DNA of 35,723 nt from Sphingomonadales bacterium (GTDB taxonomy: Bacteria; Pseudomonadota; Alphaproteobacteria; Sphingomonadales; Sphingomonadaceae): positions 1 to 35,723 of the forward strand of contig JANXUK010000065.1 in the NCBI GenBank assembly GCA_025356275.1, in the 5' to 3' direction. Numbering within the stretch: position 1 is the stretch's first letter; the number at the start of each line of letters is the position of its first letter. The translations under genes and the position numbers were made by a program. Under the pieces are notes generated by a model, which ran no database searches, was not told the origin of the DNA, and worked only from the letters and a program-made list of their open reading frames with translations. Of this stretch, positions 1 through 8,363 are shown one piece after another.

Positions 1-978
1 AATGATCGACGATGTCGTCGTAGGATGAGAAGATGCGGTTCGACAGCCAGTTGTCTCGCATGAACTGCCACACGTTTTCGACAGGGTTGAGCTCCGGGCA
101 TCTGGGCGGCAGCGGCAAGAGGGTGATGTTGTCGGGCACGACCAATTCGGCCGATCCATGCCACCCGGCTTGATCGAGGATCAGAACGGCATGCGCTCCC
201 GGCGCGACATGGAAGGCGATCTCTTCAAGATGCATGCTCATGGCCTCGCTGTTGCAACGGGGCATGACGATGCCGGCACCCTTGCCCTCTGCCGGACAGA
301 TCGCGCCGAAGATCCAGGCCGAAGCTCGGCGCTGATCCTTGGGCGCACAAGGCCGAGTTCCCCGCTTGGCCCAGCGGCGCGTGAGCTTGGTCTGCTGACC
401 GATACGCGCCTCGTCCTGCCACCACAGTTCTATTGCGGTGCCGCGTGGCAAGGATCGTCGAATTTTTGCCAGCTGGGAACGGAAGCTTTTTTAAAATCAG
501 CGATGGCGCCCTCTTTCTGGCCATGGTGGCGGGGGCGGGCCGAGAGCTTGCGGAAGCCCAGCGCGCGCATCTCCCGGCTCAGCGTCTGCTTGGTGATCGA
601 TAAGCCGAACTCGTCCCACACCCACTGCGCCAGATCGATGAGGCGCCAACGGACCACGCCGTGCGCGGCGGGGATCGGGCCCGCCTCGACCTGCTGCGCG
701 AGAGCGCGACGCTGTGCCGCGTTCAGGATCGAGACTTTGCCGGGGGCCTTGCGCGATATCAGCCCATCCGGGCCATCGGCGTTGAAGCGGATGACCCAGT
801 CTCGAACGATCTGCAGGGTCACACCAGCTGCCTTGGCCGCTTCGCTCCGGCTGCTGCCATCCAGGATCAAGCCCAATGCCAATAAACGCCGAACCTGGTC
901 CGGATCATCACAGCGCCGCGAAAATCGCCGTAAATCCGCCGATGTATAATCCGTTCGAACACCAATCGCTGCCGCCAT
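1..978 (-). CDS. IS630-family transposase, split by a -1 frameshift, 3' end missing
   Basis: This is a DDE transposase that cuts and pastes its own element. The first frame runs from ATG at 978 (SD AAGGAGG upstream) to a stop at 430. It encodes 182 residues with an N-terminal helix-turn-helix region of the IS630/homeodomain-like type (roughly residues 20-80). At 492-486 the coding strand has AAAAAAG after GATTTT. Slipping back one base there joins the first frame to a second open frame that continues to base 1. The second frame holds the catalytic blocks WWQDEARIG, LILDQAGWHG and PELNPVENVW, which supply the D, D and E expected of the family. The join gives FKK-SFRSQLAKIRR with no loss of homology. 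The frameshift could be programmed, as known for some IS630 elements, or a disabling mutation. The last ~30 residues lie outside the window. Confidence 0.85.
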
Positions 979-1072
979 CGCAAGCCTCCTTGTGCTTGCT
1001 CCGGTGAATCAGAAAATTACCGACTTGGAAATCCCCCGCGTGAGTCAGCCTCAACGGGACCTGGTATAAGCG
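1..1072 (-). mobile_element. IS630-family insertion sequence, truncated by the left window edge
   Basis: The element contains a DDE transposase gene on the minus strand that runs off the left edge, so its 3' terminus is not visible. The outer end near 1055-1072 carries GGTATAAGCGTA. Read on the minus strand this is TACGCTTATACC, which resembles the end of the right-edge element (CGTATAATACC near 35581-35590). IS630 elements insert at and duplicate a TA dinucleotide, which fits the TA at 1071-1072. The exact boundary is inferred because only one end is present. Confidence 0.75.
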
Positions 1073-1194
1073 TACGGCAAGGTCTTGTGGTGGGTAGCAG
1101 TCCGACAGCTTTGTCTATCACGGAGCCGGCAGCGGGCGTTCCGTCGATCCCGATGATCCCCCGCAGATTAAGAGGTTTCAAGTAGAGGCAGCTC

Positions 1195-2004
1195 TCAGGG
1201 CAACAGAGCGCTCGCCGCCAGTCGTTGACCAGCGAATTGCACGTAGCCGCGCGTTGCCGGCTTGCCCGGCTCGTCGGGGGCGAAGATGATCGCTGCGGGC
1301 CTGGGTCCGCCGAGCGGCCCGGAGGTAATCTGCATCGCCATAACGCCAGGCTTAGGGCCGGTCAGCCTAACGTCGGCGGTGTAGGTCGATCGGCCCCGCG
1401 GATCTGCGAGCATCATCTCCTGGCCATCATACGTCTCTCTGCCGTCATCGCTGAAGTTCGTATAAGTCTTTTCGGTCCGCGCTCCGGCTCGGACGTAGTG
1501 GATGGAGCCAGATGCACGCCCGAAGACCTTCACGTCGACCGCTGCTGTCTTGCTAGCATATGTTGCCACCGACGCCATGTCCGACAAGCCGTAGGGCACC
1601 CTGTCCGGCGTCTTGCCGCGCCGGACGCTATGCGCCGGCCCGCGCACCGAGGCGGCGGGATTGACCGGCACCACCTGGCCCATCACCAGCCAGTCGAACA
1701 GGTGGCGTATTGCCGCCAGGCGCAGCTTGGCGGTTGGCGCGCTCCTCGCGCCCGCCAGCTCCTCGATGTAGCCCGCGACGTGCAGCGGCTGCACCGCCGC
1801 GATCGACGGTACGCCATGTCCCTCGCACCAGGTCAGAAACTCGCCTATGCCCCGCGCATAGGCGCGCCGCGTGTTGGGGTTGCGGATGGTGACGGCGAAG
1901 AATTCGAGGAAGCGGCGCTGGGCGCGCTCGTCGGCCGTGGCAATCAACGCCGGCAGCGCCAAAGCAGGGATGGATGGGATAAGGTCTCGGCTAGCGGATT
2001 TCAT
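1195..2004 (-). pseudogene. Chimeric remnant: N-terminal half of a tyrosine recombinase joined to an unrelated C-terminal segment
   Basis: The likely start is ATG at 2004 (MKSASRDLIP). The frame stays open to 2112, but that extension has no family-like sequence. About residues 25-130 form the SAM-like, core-binding N-terminal domain of XerC/XerD-type phage integrases, with motifs NPNTRRAYARGIGEFLTWC and AIRHLFDWLVM and the linker SVRRGKTP. In intact relatives the linker leads into the catalytic domain with its R-H-R-Y residues. Here it changes abruptly to DRVPYGLSDMASVA and about 125 residues with no recombinase motif, so no catalytic domain exists. The second part (ATG possible at 1578, no clear SD) is not recognised and may be a separate small gene or a fragment. 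The start overlaps the preceding beta-flower gene by 14 bases. It is most likely a product of deletion within mobile DNA. Confidence 0.6.
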
Positions 2005-2236
2005 AAATTGCCATATTTGCGCTGTTTGCGTTGTAGATTTTGGTCCCTCGGATATCAAATTCTGCTGACGATGCGCTGTGAGCGCGATGGATTCGATCCC
2101 CCCTGATCTCATATTCTGGCGCGCTCGCGCTGTTGGCCTTGTGGATATACCGACCGCGAATGTCGTAGACGGCTGAGCTGGCGCTGTTGGCCATGTGAAT
2201 CTTCTTCCCGTCGAAGCGGCTGTCGTTCGTGCTCAT
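1991..2236 (-). CDS. Small four-repeat beta-flower protein
   Basis: The 81-residue product is almost entirely four tandem 18-residue repeats that begin KKIHMANSASSAVYDIRG and end TKIYNANSANMAIYEIR. The consensus is x-x-I-[HY]-x-A-[NH]-S-A-x-x-x-x-[YF]-[DE]-I-R-G. The pattern of short I/Y strands with G turns matches what is annotated as the '4-fold beta flower' family, small proteins predicted to close into a four-bladed ring. I name the family from memory and assign no function. There is no signal peptide or membrane segment. The start ATG at 2236 has a good SD (AGGAAGAGG). Part of the repetition is visible at the DNA level: GCGCTGTTGGCC recurs 54 bases apart (2181 and 2127). GC content is clearly below that of the core genes, and the neighbours are mobile-element remnants, so acquisition by transfer is likely. 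The stop overlaps the recombinase remnant. Confidence 0.75.
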   Translation of the reverse strand: MSTNDSRFDGKKIHMANSASSAVYDIRGRYIHKANSASAPEYEIRGDRIHRAHSASSAEFDIRGTKIYNANSANMAIYEIR

Positions 2237-2246
2237 GTGCCCTCTT

Positions 2247-2280
2247 CCTACATCTGATAAAGGACATTATCATATGTAGG
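2247..2280. promoter_or_regulatory. 34-bp imperfect palindrome upstream of the beta-flower gene
   Basis: CCTACAT-CT-GATAA, a 6-base centre, then TTATC-AT-ATGTAGG. The arms pair over 12 of 14 positions. The outer edge overlaps the Shine-Dalgarno region of the gene starting at 2236. It could be an operator for a dimeric regulator or an mRNA hairpin that affects translation. The sequence alone does not decide between these. Confidence 0.4.
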
Positions 2281-2358
2281 TGGGGCAAGGAATCCCACGC
2301 ATCGCGGCATCAGATTTTTGCAACAGGGACGGGCGCAGATTCCTTCGGTTTCCGGAAC

Positions 2359-2384
2359 GATGCAAAACTTTTGAGTTTTGCATC
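2359..2384 (-). terminator. Hairpin downstream of argG, 11-bp perfect stem
   Basis: GATGCAAAACT, a 4-base loop, then AGTTTTGCATC. It lies directly beyond the larger hairpin at 2389-2435 when read from argG. It is not followed by a clean run of U, so a role in termination or mRNA 3' protection is inferred from its place between convergently unrelated transcription units. Confidence 0.35.
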
Positions 2385-2388
2385 AGTC

Positions 2389-2435
2389 CAATCTGAATGA
2401 CTAACCGGCCTCCGGCCGGTTAGTCATTCAGATTG
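2389..2435 (-). terminator. Large hairpin downstream of argG, 22-bp perfect stem
   Basis: The arms at 2389-2410 and 2414-2435 are exact reverse complements around a 3-base centre. The inner part is CTAACCGGCC/GGCCGGTTAG and the outer part is CAATCTGAATGA/TCATTCAGATTG. It starts 53 bases after the argG stop. A stem this long and perfect is compatible with a strong transcription end signal for argG in both directions, though no U-tract follows. A small palindromic repeat element is the alternative. Confidence 0.45.
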
Positions 2436-2487
2436 ACCAGTATCGACGTCGCCGCGTTTCGTAAGCGAAAGTTTCAATAAACTCGCT

Positions 2488-3705
2488 TTATCCCCGGTCC
2501 CTCTGCGCCAGCAACCTTAACCTTAACGCATTCAGCTTAATAAACCCTGCCGCATCCTTCTGGTCATACGCCCCGGCGTCGTCCTCAAACGTGACGTGCC
2601 GCTCCGAATACAGCGAATCCGGCGATTTACGCCCGACCACCGACACGCTGCCCTTATAGAGTTTGAGCCGCACCGTCCCCGACACCTTCGCCTGCGACAA
2701 ATCAATCGCGGCTTGCAGCATCTCGCGCTCGGGCGAGAACCAGAAGCCGTTGTAAATCATCTCGGCATAGCGTGGCATCAGCTCATCTTTCAGATGCGCC
2801 GCGCCCCGGTCCAACGTGATGCTCTCAATCCCGCGATGCGCGCGGGCATAAATCTCACCGCCCGGCGTCTCATACATCCCGCGCGATTTCATGCCGACGA
2901 AGCGGTTCTCCACCAGATCGAGCCGCCCGATGCCATGCCGCCGCCCCAGATCGTTGAGCGCCGCCAGCAAAGTCGCCGGCGACATCGCCTCGCCATTCAA
3001 CGCCGTCCCATCGCCGCGCGCAAACTCCAGCTCGATATATTCGGGCGTATCGGGCGCATCCTCGGGGTTCACTGTCCGCGAAAACACATAGTCCGGCACC
3101 TCAGCCCATGGGTCCTCCAGCACCTTGCCCTCGGATGAGGTGTGCAGCAGGTTGGCGTCAGTAGAGAACGGGCTCTCGCCGCGCTTGTCCTTGGGGACCG
3201 GGATCTGATGCTCCTCGGCCCAGGCGATCAGCGCGGTACGGCTGGTAAGGTCCCACTCCCGCCACGGCGCGATGACCTTGATCGACGGCTCCAGCGCATA
3301 GGCCGACAGCTCAAAACGAACCTGATCATTGCCCTTGCCGGTCGCGCCATGCGCCACCGCATCGGCGCCGGTTTCGCGTGCGATTTCAATCAAACGCTTG
3401 GATATCAGCGGCCGCGCGATGCTTGTGCCGAGTAGATAATCGCCCTCATAGCGCGCATTGGCCCGCATCATCGGAAACACGAAATCGCGAACGAATTCCT
3501 CGCGCAGATCGTCGATATAGATGTGGTGATCGGGCACGCCCATCAGCTTGGCCTTGGCGCGCGCCGGCTCCAGCTCCTCGCCCTGACCCAGATCGGCGGT
3601 GAAGGTGACGACCTCGCAGCCATACGTCACCTGCAACCACTTGAGGATCACCGATGTGTCGAGCCCGCCCGAATAGGCCAGAACGACGCGTTTGAATTCG
3701 GGCAT
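2488..3705 (-). CDS. argG: Argininosuccinate synthase
   Basis: The enzyme joins citrulline and aspartate using ATP to make argininosuccinate, the penultimate step of arginine synthesis, in the cytosol. The 405-residue product has the usual family length. Residues 10-18 are the N-type ATP pyrophosphatase loop AYSGGLDTS. Further signatures are the [13 protein letters not shown] segment and the [17 protein letters not shown] segment that contact citrulline and aspartate. The start is ATG at 3705 ([14 protein letters not shown]), as in homologues. It is a single-gene unit. The next gene upstream, rpoD, ends 121 bases away, and two hairpins follow the stop. CarAB, encoded further right, supplies the carbamoyl phosphate that feeds the same pathway. 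Nothing unusual is seen. Confidence 0.97.
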   Translation of the reverse strand: MPEFKRVVLAYSGGLDTSVILKWLQVTYGCEVVTFTADLGQGEELEPARAKAKLMGVPDHHIYIDDLREEFVRDFVFPMMRANARYEGDYLLGTSIARPLISKRLIEIARETGADAVAHGATGKGNDQVRFELSAYALEPSIKVIAPWREWDLTSRTALIAWAEEHQIPVPKDKRGESPFSTDANLLHTSSEGKVLEDPWAEVPDYVFSRTVNPEDAPDTPEYIELEFARGDGTALNGEAMSPATLLAALNDLGRRHGIGRLDLVENRFVGMKSRGMYETPGGEIYARAHRGIESITLDRGAAHLKDELMPRYAEMIYNGFWFSPEREMLQAAIDLSQAKVSGTVRLKLYKGSVSVVGRKSPDSLYSERHVTFEDDAGAYDQKDAAGFIKLNALRLRLLAQRDRG

Positions 3706-3826
3706 TTCGGGCTCCTGAGCCGGGCGAATCCGGGCGATGCGCGGGTATCAGCCGGCGGCGATAGGCGCAAGGCGGTCTCTCCGCCGGGGCCGGGAACTCC
3801 GGACGCAGCGCGCGAAAACGCCGCGC

Positions 3827-5860
3827 CTACTGGTCGAGAAAGCTACGCATCTTGCGGCTGCGGCTCGGGTGCTTGAGCTTGCGCAGCGCCTTGGCTTCGA
3901 TCTGGCGGATGCGTTCGCGGGTCACACTGAACTGCTGACCCACTTCCTCCAGCGTGTGATCGGTGTTCATGCCAATGCCAAAGCGCATCCGCAAAACCCG
4001 TTCCTCGCGCGGGGTCAGCGACGCCAGAACCCGGGTCACCGTCTCCTTCAGGTTCGCCTGAATCGCCGCATCGACCGGGATGATCGCGTTCTTGTCCTCA
4101 ATGAAATCGCCGAGATGCGAATCCTCCTCGTCGCCAATCGGCGTTTCCAGCGAAATCGGCTCCTTGGCGATTTTCATCACCTTGCGAACCTTTTCCAGCG
4201 GCATGGAAAGCCGCTCGGCCATCTCCTCCGGCGTCGGTTCGCGGCCCTGTTCGTGCAGGAACTGGCGCGATGTGCGCACCAGCTTGTTGATCGTCTCGAT
4301 CATATGCACCGGGATGCGGATGGTGCGCGCCTGATCGGCAATCGAACGGGTGATCGCCTGACGGATCCACCAGGTGGCATAGGTCGAGAATTTATACCCC
4401 CGGCGATACTCGAACTTGTCGACCGCCTTCATCAGGCCAATATTGCCTTCCTGAATAAGATCAAGGAATTGCAGGCCTCTGTTCGTGTACTTTTTAGCAA
4501 TGGAAATCACCAGGCGGAGGTTGGCCTCGACCATTTCCTTCTTGGCGATCCGCGCCTCACGCTCACCCTTTTGCACCATGTTGACGATGCGGCGAAACTC
4601 GGGGAGGGACATGCCGGTGGCGGCGGCGATATCGGCCACTTCGGCGCGGATGCGCTCGACCGGGCCGGCCTCGTTCAGCGAAAACGCGGCCCATTTCTTG
4701 TCGCGCCGGGCCATTTCGGGCATCCAGCTATCGTCCAGCTCGCGCCCGACATAGCTGTCGAGGAAGTCCTTGCGGCTGACCTTGTGCCGCTCCGCCAGAC
4801 GCAGCATCTGGCCGCCCAGCGCGGTCAGGCGCCGATTGAAGGCGTACAGATTGTCGACCAGATATTCGATCTTGGTGGCGTGGAACTGCACGCTCTCGAC
4901 CTGCGCCGTCAATTCCTCGCGCAGTTGCTGATAATTGCGTTCCTTAGTCGCCGGGAAATCATTGCCCAGCCCCATGGAATCGAGGCGATTGGCCTGAATC
5001 TTTTCAAATTTGCGAAACAGCTCGGTGATATAAGCGAATTTCTCAAGCGCCTCAGGCTTAAGCTGCGCCTCCATTTGCGCCAGACTGAGGGTGTTATCCT
5101 CCTCCTCGTCCTCGGCGGGCGGACGGGCGCGACGCTCGATGCCGTCCTCCTCGTCCTCGTCGACGGCGGCGGGCTCCTCCTCGACCTCTTCCTCTTCCTT
5201 ATACGACGGACCAGCGACCGATTCGCTGATCTCGGCACTGGCTTCCTCGCCGTCCTCGGTCAGGTTCTCGGGCGCGGGTTCCTTGGAGAGCATCGCGTCA
5301 AGATCGAGGATCTCGCGCAGCTGCATCTCGCCGGCATTCAGCGCCTCGGACCATTGAATGATCGCGTGAAAGGTGATCGGGCTCTCGCACAGGCCCAGAA
5401 TCATCGTGTCCCGCCCGGCCTCGATCCGCTTGGCGATGGCGATCTCGCCCTCGCGGCTGAGCAGTTCGACCGCGCCCATCTCGCGCAGGTACATCCGCAC
5501 CGGATCATCGGTACGTTCGACGGTTTCCTTCTTCTTGATCAGATCGGGGCGTTCGCTGGCGGCATCGGCCTCATCGGCGTCGTCCTCGGCGGCCTTGTCG
5601 TCGGGATCGACCGAATCGTCGTCGCTTTCGACGATATTGACCCCCATTTCGGAGATCGCGGCCATGATGTCCTCGATCTGCTCGGAGGTCATCTGATCCT
5701 GCGGCAGCGCGGCATTGAGCTCGTCATAGGTGATCACCCCGCGACGCTTGGCGCGCGCGATCAGCTTCTTCACCGATGCCTCATTGAGATCGATCAGCGG
5801 CGCATCGCCGCCCTCACCCTCGCCCGCACCATCATTGCCGGAAATGTCTTCGTCCATCAT
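3827..5860 (-). CDS. rpoD: RNA polymerase primary sigma factor RpoD (sigma-70)
   Basis: This is the housekeeping sigma factor, which directs core RNA polymerase to most promoters. The 677 residues are normal for alphaproteobacteria. An N-terminal region 1.1 ([28 protein letters not shown]) is followed by an acidic stretch. Region 1.2 holds [19 protein letters not shown] long acidic non-conserved insertion (about residues 200-260, rich in E and D) comes before region 2. Region 2.3-2.4 holds [18 protein letters not shown] and region 3 begins [14 protein letters not shown]. Region 4.2 ends the protein with [20 protein letters not shown], the -35 reading helix. The start ATG overlaps the dnaG stop in an ATGA arrangement, so the two genes are translationally coupled. 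The dnaG-rpoD pairing is a widely conserved macromolecular-synthesis operon. Confidence 0.97.
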   Translation of the reverse strand: MMDEDISGNDGAGEGEGGDAPLIDLNEASVKKLIARAKRRGVITYDELNAALPQDQMTSEQIEDIMAAISEMGVNIVESDDDSVDPDDKAAEDDADEADAASERPDLIKKKETVERTDDPVRMYLREMGAVELLSREGEIAIAKRIEAGRDTMILGLCESPITFHAIIQWSEALNAGEMQLREILDLDAMLSKEPAPENLTEDGEEASAEISESVAGPSYKEEEEVEEEPAAVDEDEEDGIERRARPPAEDEEEDNTLSLAQMEAQLKPEALEKFAYITELFRKFEKIQANRLDSMGLGNDFPATKERNYQQLREELTAQVESVQFHATKIEYLVDNLYAFNRRLTALGGQMLRLAERHKVSRKDFLDSYVGRELDDSWMPEMARRDKKWAAFSLNEAGPVERIRAEVADIAAATGMSLPEFRRIVNMVQKGEREARIAKKEMVEANLRLVISIAKKYTNRGLQFLDLIQEGNIGLMKAVDKFEYRRGYKFSTYATWWIRQAITRSIADQARTIRIPVHMIETINKLVRTSRQFLHEQGREPTPEEMAERLSMPLEKVRKVMKIAKEPISLETPIGDEEDSHLGDFIEDKNAIIPVDAAIQANLKETVTRVLASLTPREERVLRMRFGIGMNTDHTLEEVGQQFSVTRERIRQIEAKALRKLKHPSRSRKMRSFLDQ

Positions 5861-7749
5861 TTCGCCATCTTGTTTTGGTCGCCCACCACGGCATCGTCGC
5901 CGCCGTCAGGCCCCTGTGCGCCTGCCATGTGCCTCAGGCGCGCTTCAAATTCCAGTTTTCTCTTACGCAAACGTTGCTGTTCGCCAAAAGCTCCCTCGCT
6001 CAGCTCGTTTTCAAAGCGGCGGGTCGCCTCGGCCAACGCGGCATCAATTGCCGGCCGGTCGACCAATAACGCAATCGCCTCCGCCAGATCGGCCGTCGCG
6101 CGCGCCGCATCGCAAGTGTCGCTCAGAAAGTCGAGGCCCAGCGCGGCGCCCGCCGCAATAACCGGCACAGTCAGGCCCTTGGCGGTGAATATGGGGACCA
6201 TGTTGCCGCTTTCAACCCCGCCGGGCGCGTCGATCTGGTCCAGCAACACGTCGATCCGCGCATCCGCCCCCGCCGCGCGGGCCAGCGCCTCCGCGTGGCG
6301 CGCGATCTCGCCTGGCCAGCGCAGCAGCCCGGCCACCACCAGAGCGGCCAGTGCCGCCTGCATCGGGTCGGCCTCTCCGCGTTTCAAGCGTTCAGTGGTT
6401 TCGGGAAGCGGCCGGGCAGGGGGGGCGTCGCGGGCAAAGCGCCCACGTACAAAGGGCGCACGCGGCGGTGATGGCGCGCGCTGCGGAAAGGCGAAGGCGG
6501 AGAATTTCTCCAGCAGGTCGCGGCGGTACAGCGCCTGAATATCCCGATCGGCAATCACCTCGACATGCGCCAGCAGCCGCGCCTTGAGCCCCGCCTTGGC
6601 CTCGGGCGTGTTCAGCGGCAATGCGCCCCGCTCATGCTCCCACAGCGTCTCCAGCAGGCTTGAGGGGGCCGCCAGCAGGCGTTCCACCGCACCCGGCCCC
6701 TCGCGCTTGATCAAATCGTCGGGATCAAGCCCCGCCGGGAGACGCACGATGCTCAACGAATGCGCCGGGCGCAGCAGCGGCAGCGCCCGCGTCACCGCCC
6801 GCAACGCCGCGCGCTGCCCGGCGGCATCGCCATCGAAGCACAGCACCGGCGTCTCGACCAGCCGCCACGCCAGCTCCAGCTGCCGCTCGGTCAGCGCGGT
6901 GCCCAACGGCGCCACGCAATCGGCGAAGCCTGCCGCTGCCATCGCGATGACATCCATATAGCCCTCGACGACGATCAGCCGCCCGCTCTGGCGCGAGGCC
7001 GGTCCGGCGCGGTGCAGATTGTACAGCGTGCGCCCCTTGTCGAACAAAGGCGTGTCAGGCGAATTGAGATACTTGGGGGCATCGGACCTGCCCGCATCCA
7101 GAATGCGCCCGCCAAAGCCGATCACCCGCCCCCGCGCATCCTCGATCGGCAGCATCAACCGGCCCCGGAAGCGGTCATACGGCTCGCGCTCCTCCACCGC
7201 GATGCGCAGGCCCGCCTCGACCAGCATCGCCTCGGGGAACGCCGCCAAGGCAGCCTTCAACGCCTGCCGGCCCTCGGGGGCATAGCCGAAGCCGAAGCGC
7301 GCCTGGGTATGCGCATCGAAACCGCGCGTTGCCAGATAGACCCGCGCCTTCGCCCCGTCCGACCCCGCCAGATTGGCCGCAAACCACGCCTGCGCCGCCG
7401 TCATGACGTCATACAGGCTGGCGCGCTGCTCCGCCACCTGCGCCGCCGCCCGGTCCAGCGCGGGCAGCTCCATCCCTGCCTCCGCCGCCAGATCCTTCAC
7501 TGCGTCGATGAATTCCATGCCGCGCTGGTCGGTCATCCAGCGGATGACATCGCCATGCGCGCCGCAGCCGAAGCAATGATAGAACCCTTTGGCGTCATTC
7601 ACCGTGAAGCTGGGCGATTTTTCGTTGTGGAACGGACAGCACGCCTTGAACTCATGCCCCGCCTTGGTCAGCCGCGTCGTCCGCCCGATCACCGCCGACA
7701 GCGATGTGCGGGCGCGCAATTCGTCCAGCCATTGCGGGGTGAGAGCCAT
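5857..7749 (-). CDS. dnaG: DNA primase
   Basis: Primase lays the short RNA primers that start Okazaki fragments and works with the replicative helicase. The 630-residue protein has the three expected parts. The N-terminal CHC2 zinc finger uses C38, H41, C59 and C62, in [13 protein letters not shown] and [12 protein letters not shown]. The RNA polymerase core and TOPRIM fold carry [16 protein letters not shown] and [16 protein letters not shown] with the metal-binding acidic residues. The C-terminal helicase-interacting region is more variable. The start is ATG at 7749 ([15 protein letters not shown]). The gene lies 9 bases after the yqeY stop and overlaps rpoD by 4 bases, so yqeY-dnaG-rpoD probably share a transcript. 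Confidence 0.97.
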   Translation of the reverse strand: MALTPQWLDELRARTSLSAVIGRTTRLTKAGHEFKACCPFHNEKSPSFTVNDAKGFYHCFGCGAHGDVIRWMTDQRGMEFIDAVKDLAAEAGMELPALDRAAAQVAEQRASLYDVMTAAQAWFAANLAGSDGAKARVYLATRGFDAHTQARFGFGYAPEGRQALKAALAAFPEAMLVEAGLRIAVEEREPYDRFRGRLMLPIEDARGRVIGFGGRILDAGRSDAPKYLNSPDTPLFDKGRTLYNLHRAGPASRQSGRLIVVEGYMDVIAMAAAGFADCVAPLGTALTERQLELAWRLVETPVLCFDGDAAGQRAALRAVTRALPLLRPAHSLSIVRLPAGLDPDDLIKREGPGAVERLLAAPSSLLETLWEHERGALPLNTPEAKAGLKARLLAHVEVIADRDIQALYRRDLLEKFSAFAFPQRAPSPPRAPFVRGRFARDAPPARPLPETTERLKRGEADPMQAALAALVVAGLLRWPGEIARHAEALARAAGADARIDVLLDQIDAPGGVESGNMVPIFTAKGLTVPVIAAGAALGLDFLSDTCDAARATADLAEAIALLVDRPAIDAALAEATRRFENELSEGAFGEQQRLRKRKLEFEARLRHMAGAQGPDGGDDAVVGDQNKMAK

Positions 7750-7758
7750 CGCGCGGTG

Positions 7759-8211
7759 CTAAACCAACGCCGCCTTGACCAGCGCGCTGGCCTTGCTCAT
7801 GTCCAGCTGCGTTCCGTGGCGCGCCTTCAACTCAGCCATCAGCCGGCCCATGTCCTTGAGGGACGCGGCGCCAATCTCGGCCTTAATCGCGGCGATTGCG
7901 GTGGCGGTATCGGCCTCGCTCAGCTGGCTGGGCAGGAATTCCTCGATCACCGCCAGCTCGGCTTTCTCGGCATCGGCCAGCTCCTGACGGTCGCCTGCCT
8001 CGAACATGGCGATCGATTCGCGTCGCTGCTTGCCCATCTTTTGCAACACGTCGACCACCAGCACATCATCCTCGGGCACCACCGGGGCAGTGCGCAATTC
8101 GATGTCCTTGTCCTTCAGCTTGGCCAGGATCAGGCGGACAGCGGCCAAGCGCGGTTTGTCGCCCGCTTTCATCGCGGCAATCTGCGCGGCTTTGATTGAT
8201 TCGCGGATCAT
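7759..8211 (-). CDS. yqeY: GatB/YqeY domain-containing protein
   Basis: The 150-residue protein belongs to the YqeY family, which shares its fold with the C-terminal tRNA-binding domain of GatB of the amidotransferase. The cellular role of free-standing YqeY is not settled. Recognisable blocks are IKAAQIAAMKAGDKPRLAAVR at the N-terminus, IEEFLPSQLSEADTATAI in the middle and KDMGRLMAELKARHGTQLDMSKAS at the C-terminus. I chose ATG at 8211 (MIRESIK), which matches family starts. An upstream ATG at 8226 and a longer reading to 8283 add residues without family similarity. It lies directly upstream of dnaG, a conserved alphaproteobacterial association, and is divergent from carA. Confidence 0.9.
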   Translation of the reverse strand: MIRESIKAAQIAAMKAGDKPRLAAVRLILAKLKDKDIELRTAPVVPEDDVLVVDVLQKMGKQRRESIAMFEAGDRQELADAEKAELAVIEEFLPSQLSEADTATAIAAIKAEIGAASLKDMGRLMAELKARHGTQLDMSKASALVKAALV

Positions 8212-8290
8212 GTGATGATTTTCCATAGGTTCTTGGCAGCGCCACGGTGCGCAGCGGGGGATAGCATTGCGCCTTAGCCCCATTCCTAGG

Positions 8291-8319
8291 TTGACGCAGC
8301 CCCCCCCGGGGTTTAGCCG
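8291..8319 (+). promoter_or_regulatory. Possible promoter for carA
   Basis: TTGACG at 8291-8296, a 17-base gap, then TAGCCG at 8314-8319, 45 bases before the carA start. The -35 box is good and the -10 box is weak. It is offered only as a candidate in the yqeY/carA divergent gap. Confidence 0.25.
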
Positions 8320-8363
8320 CCGCCCCTTAGCAACATCACCGCCAAACCGACACGGAGCGCCCT

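Noticed and set aside
1065..1195. A minus-strand stretch reads protein-like (GIIGIDGTPAAGSVIDKAVG) between the recombinase remnant and the IS.
   Set aside because: No start codon or SD was found, it is under 60 codons and runs straight into the IS end. It may be a relic, but it cannot be supported.
3737..6538. A 933-codon plus-strand open frame opposite rpoD and dnaG.
   Set aside because: It is an antisense shadow of two certain genes. High-GC codon bias keeps the opposite frame open, and the sequence has no domain.
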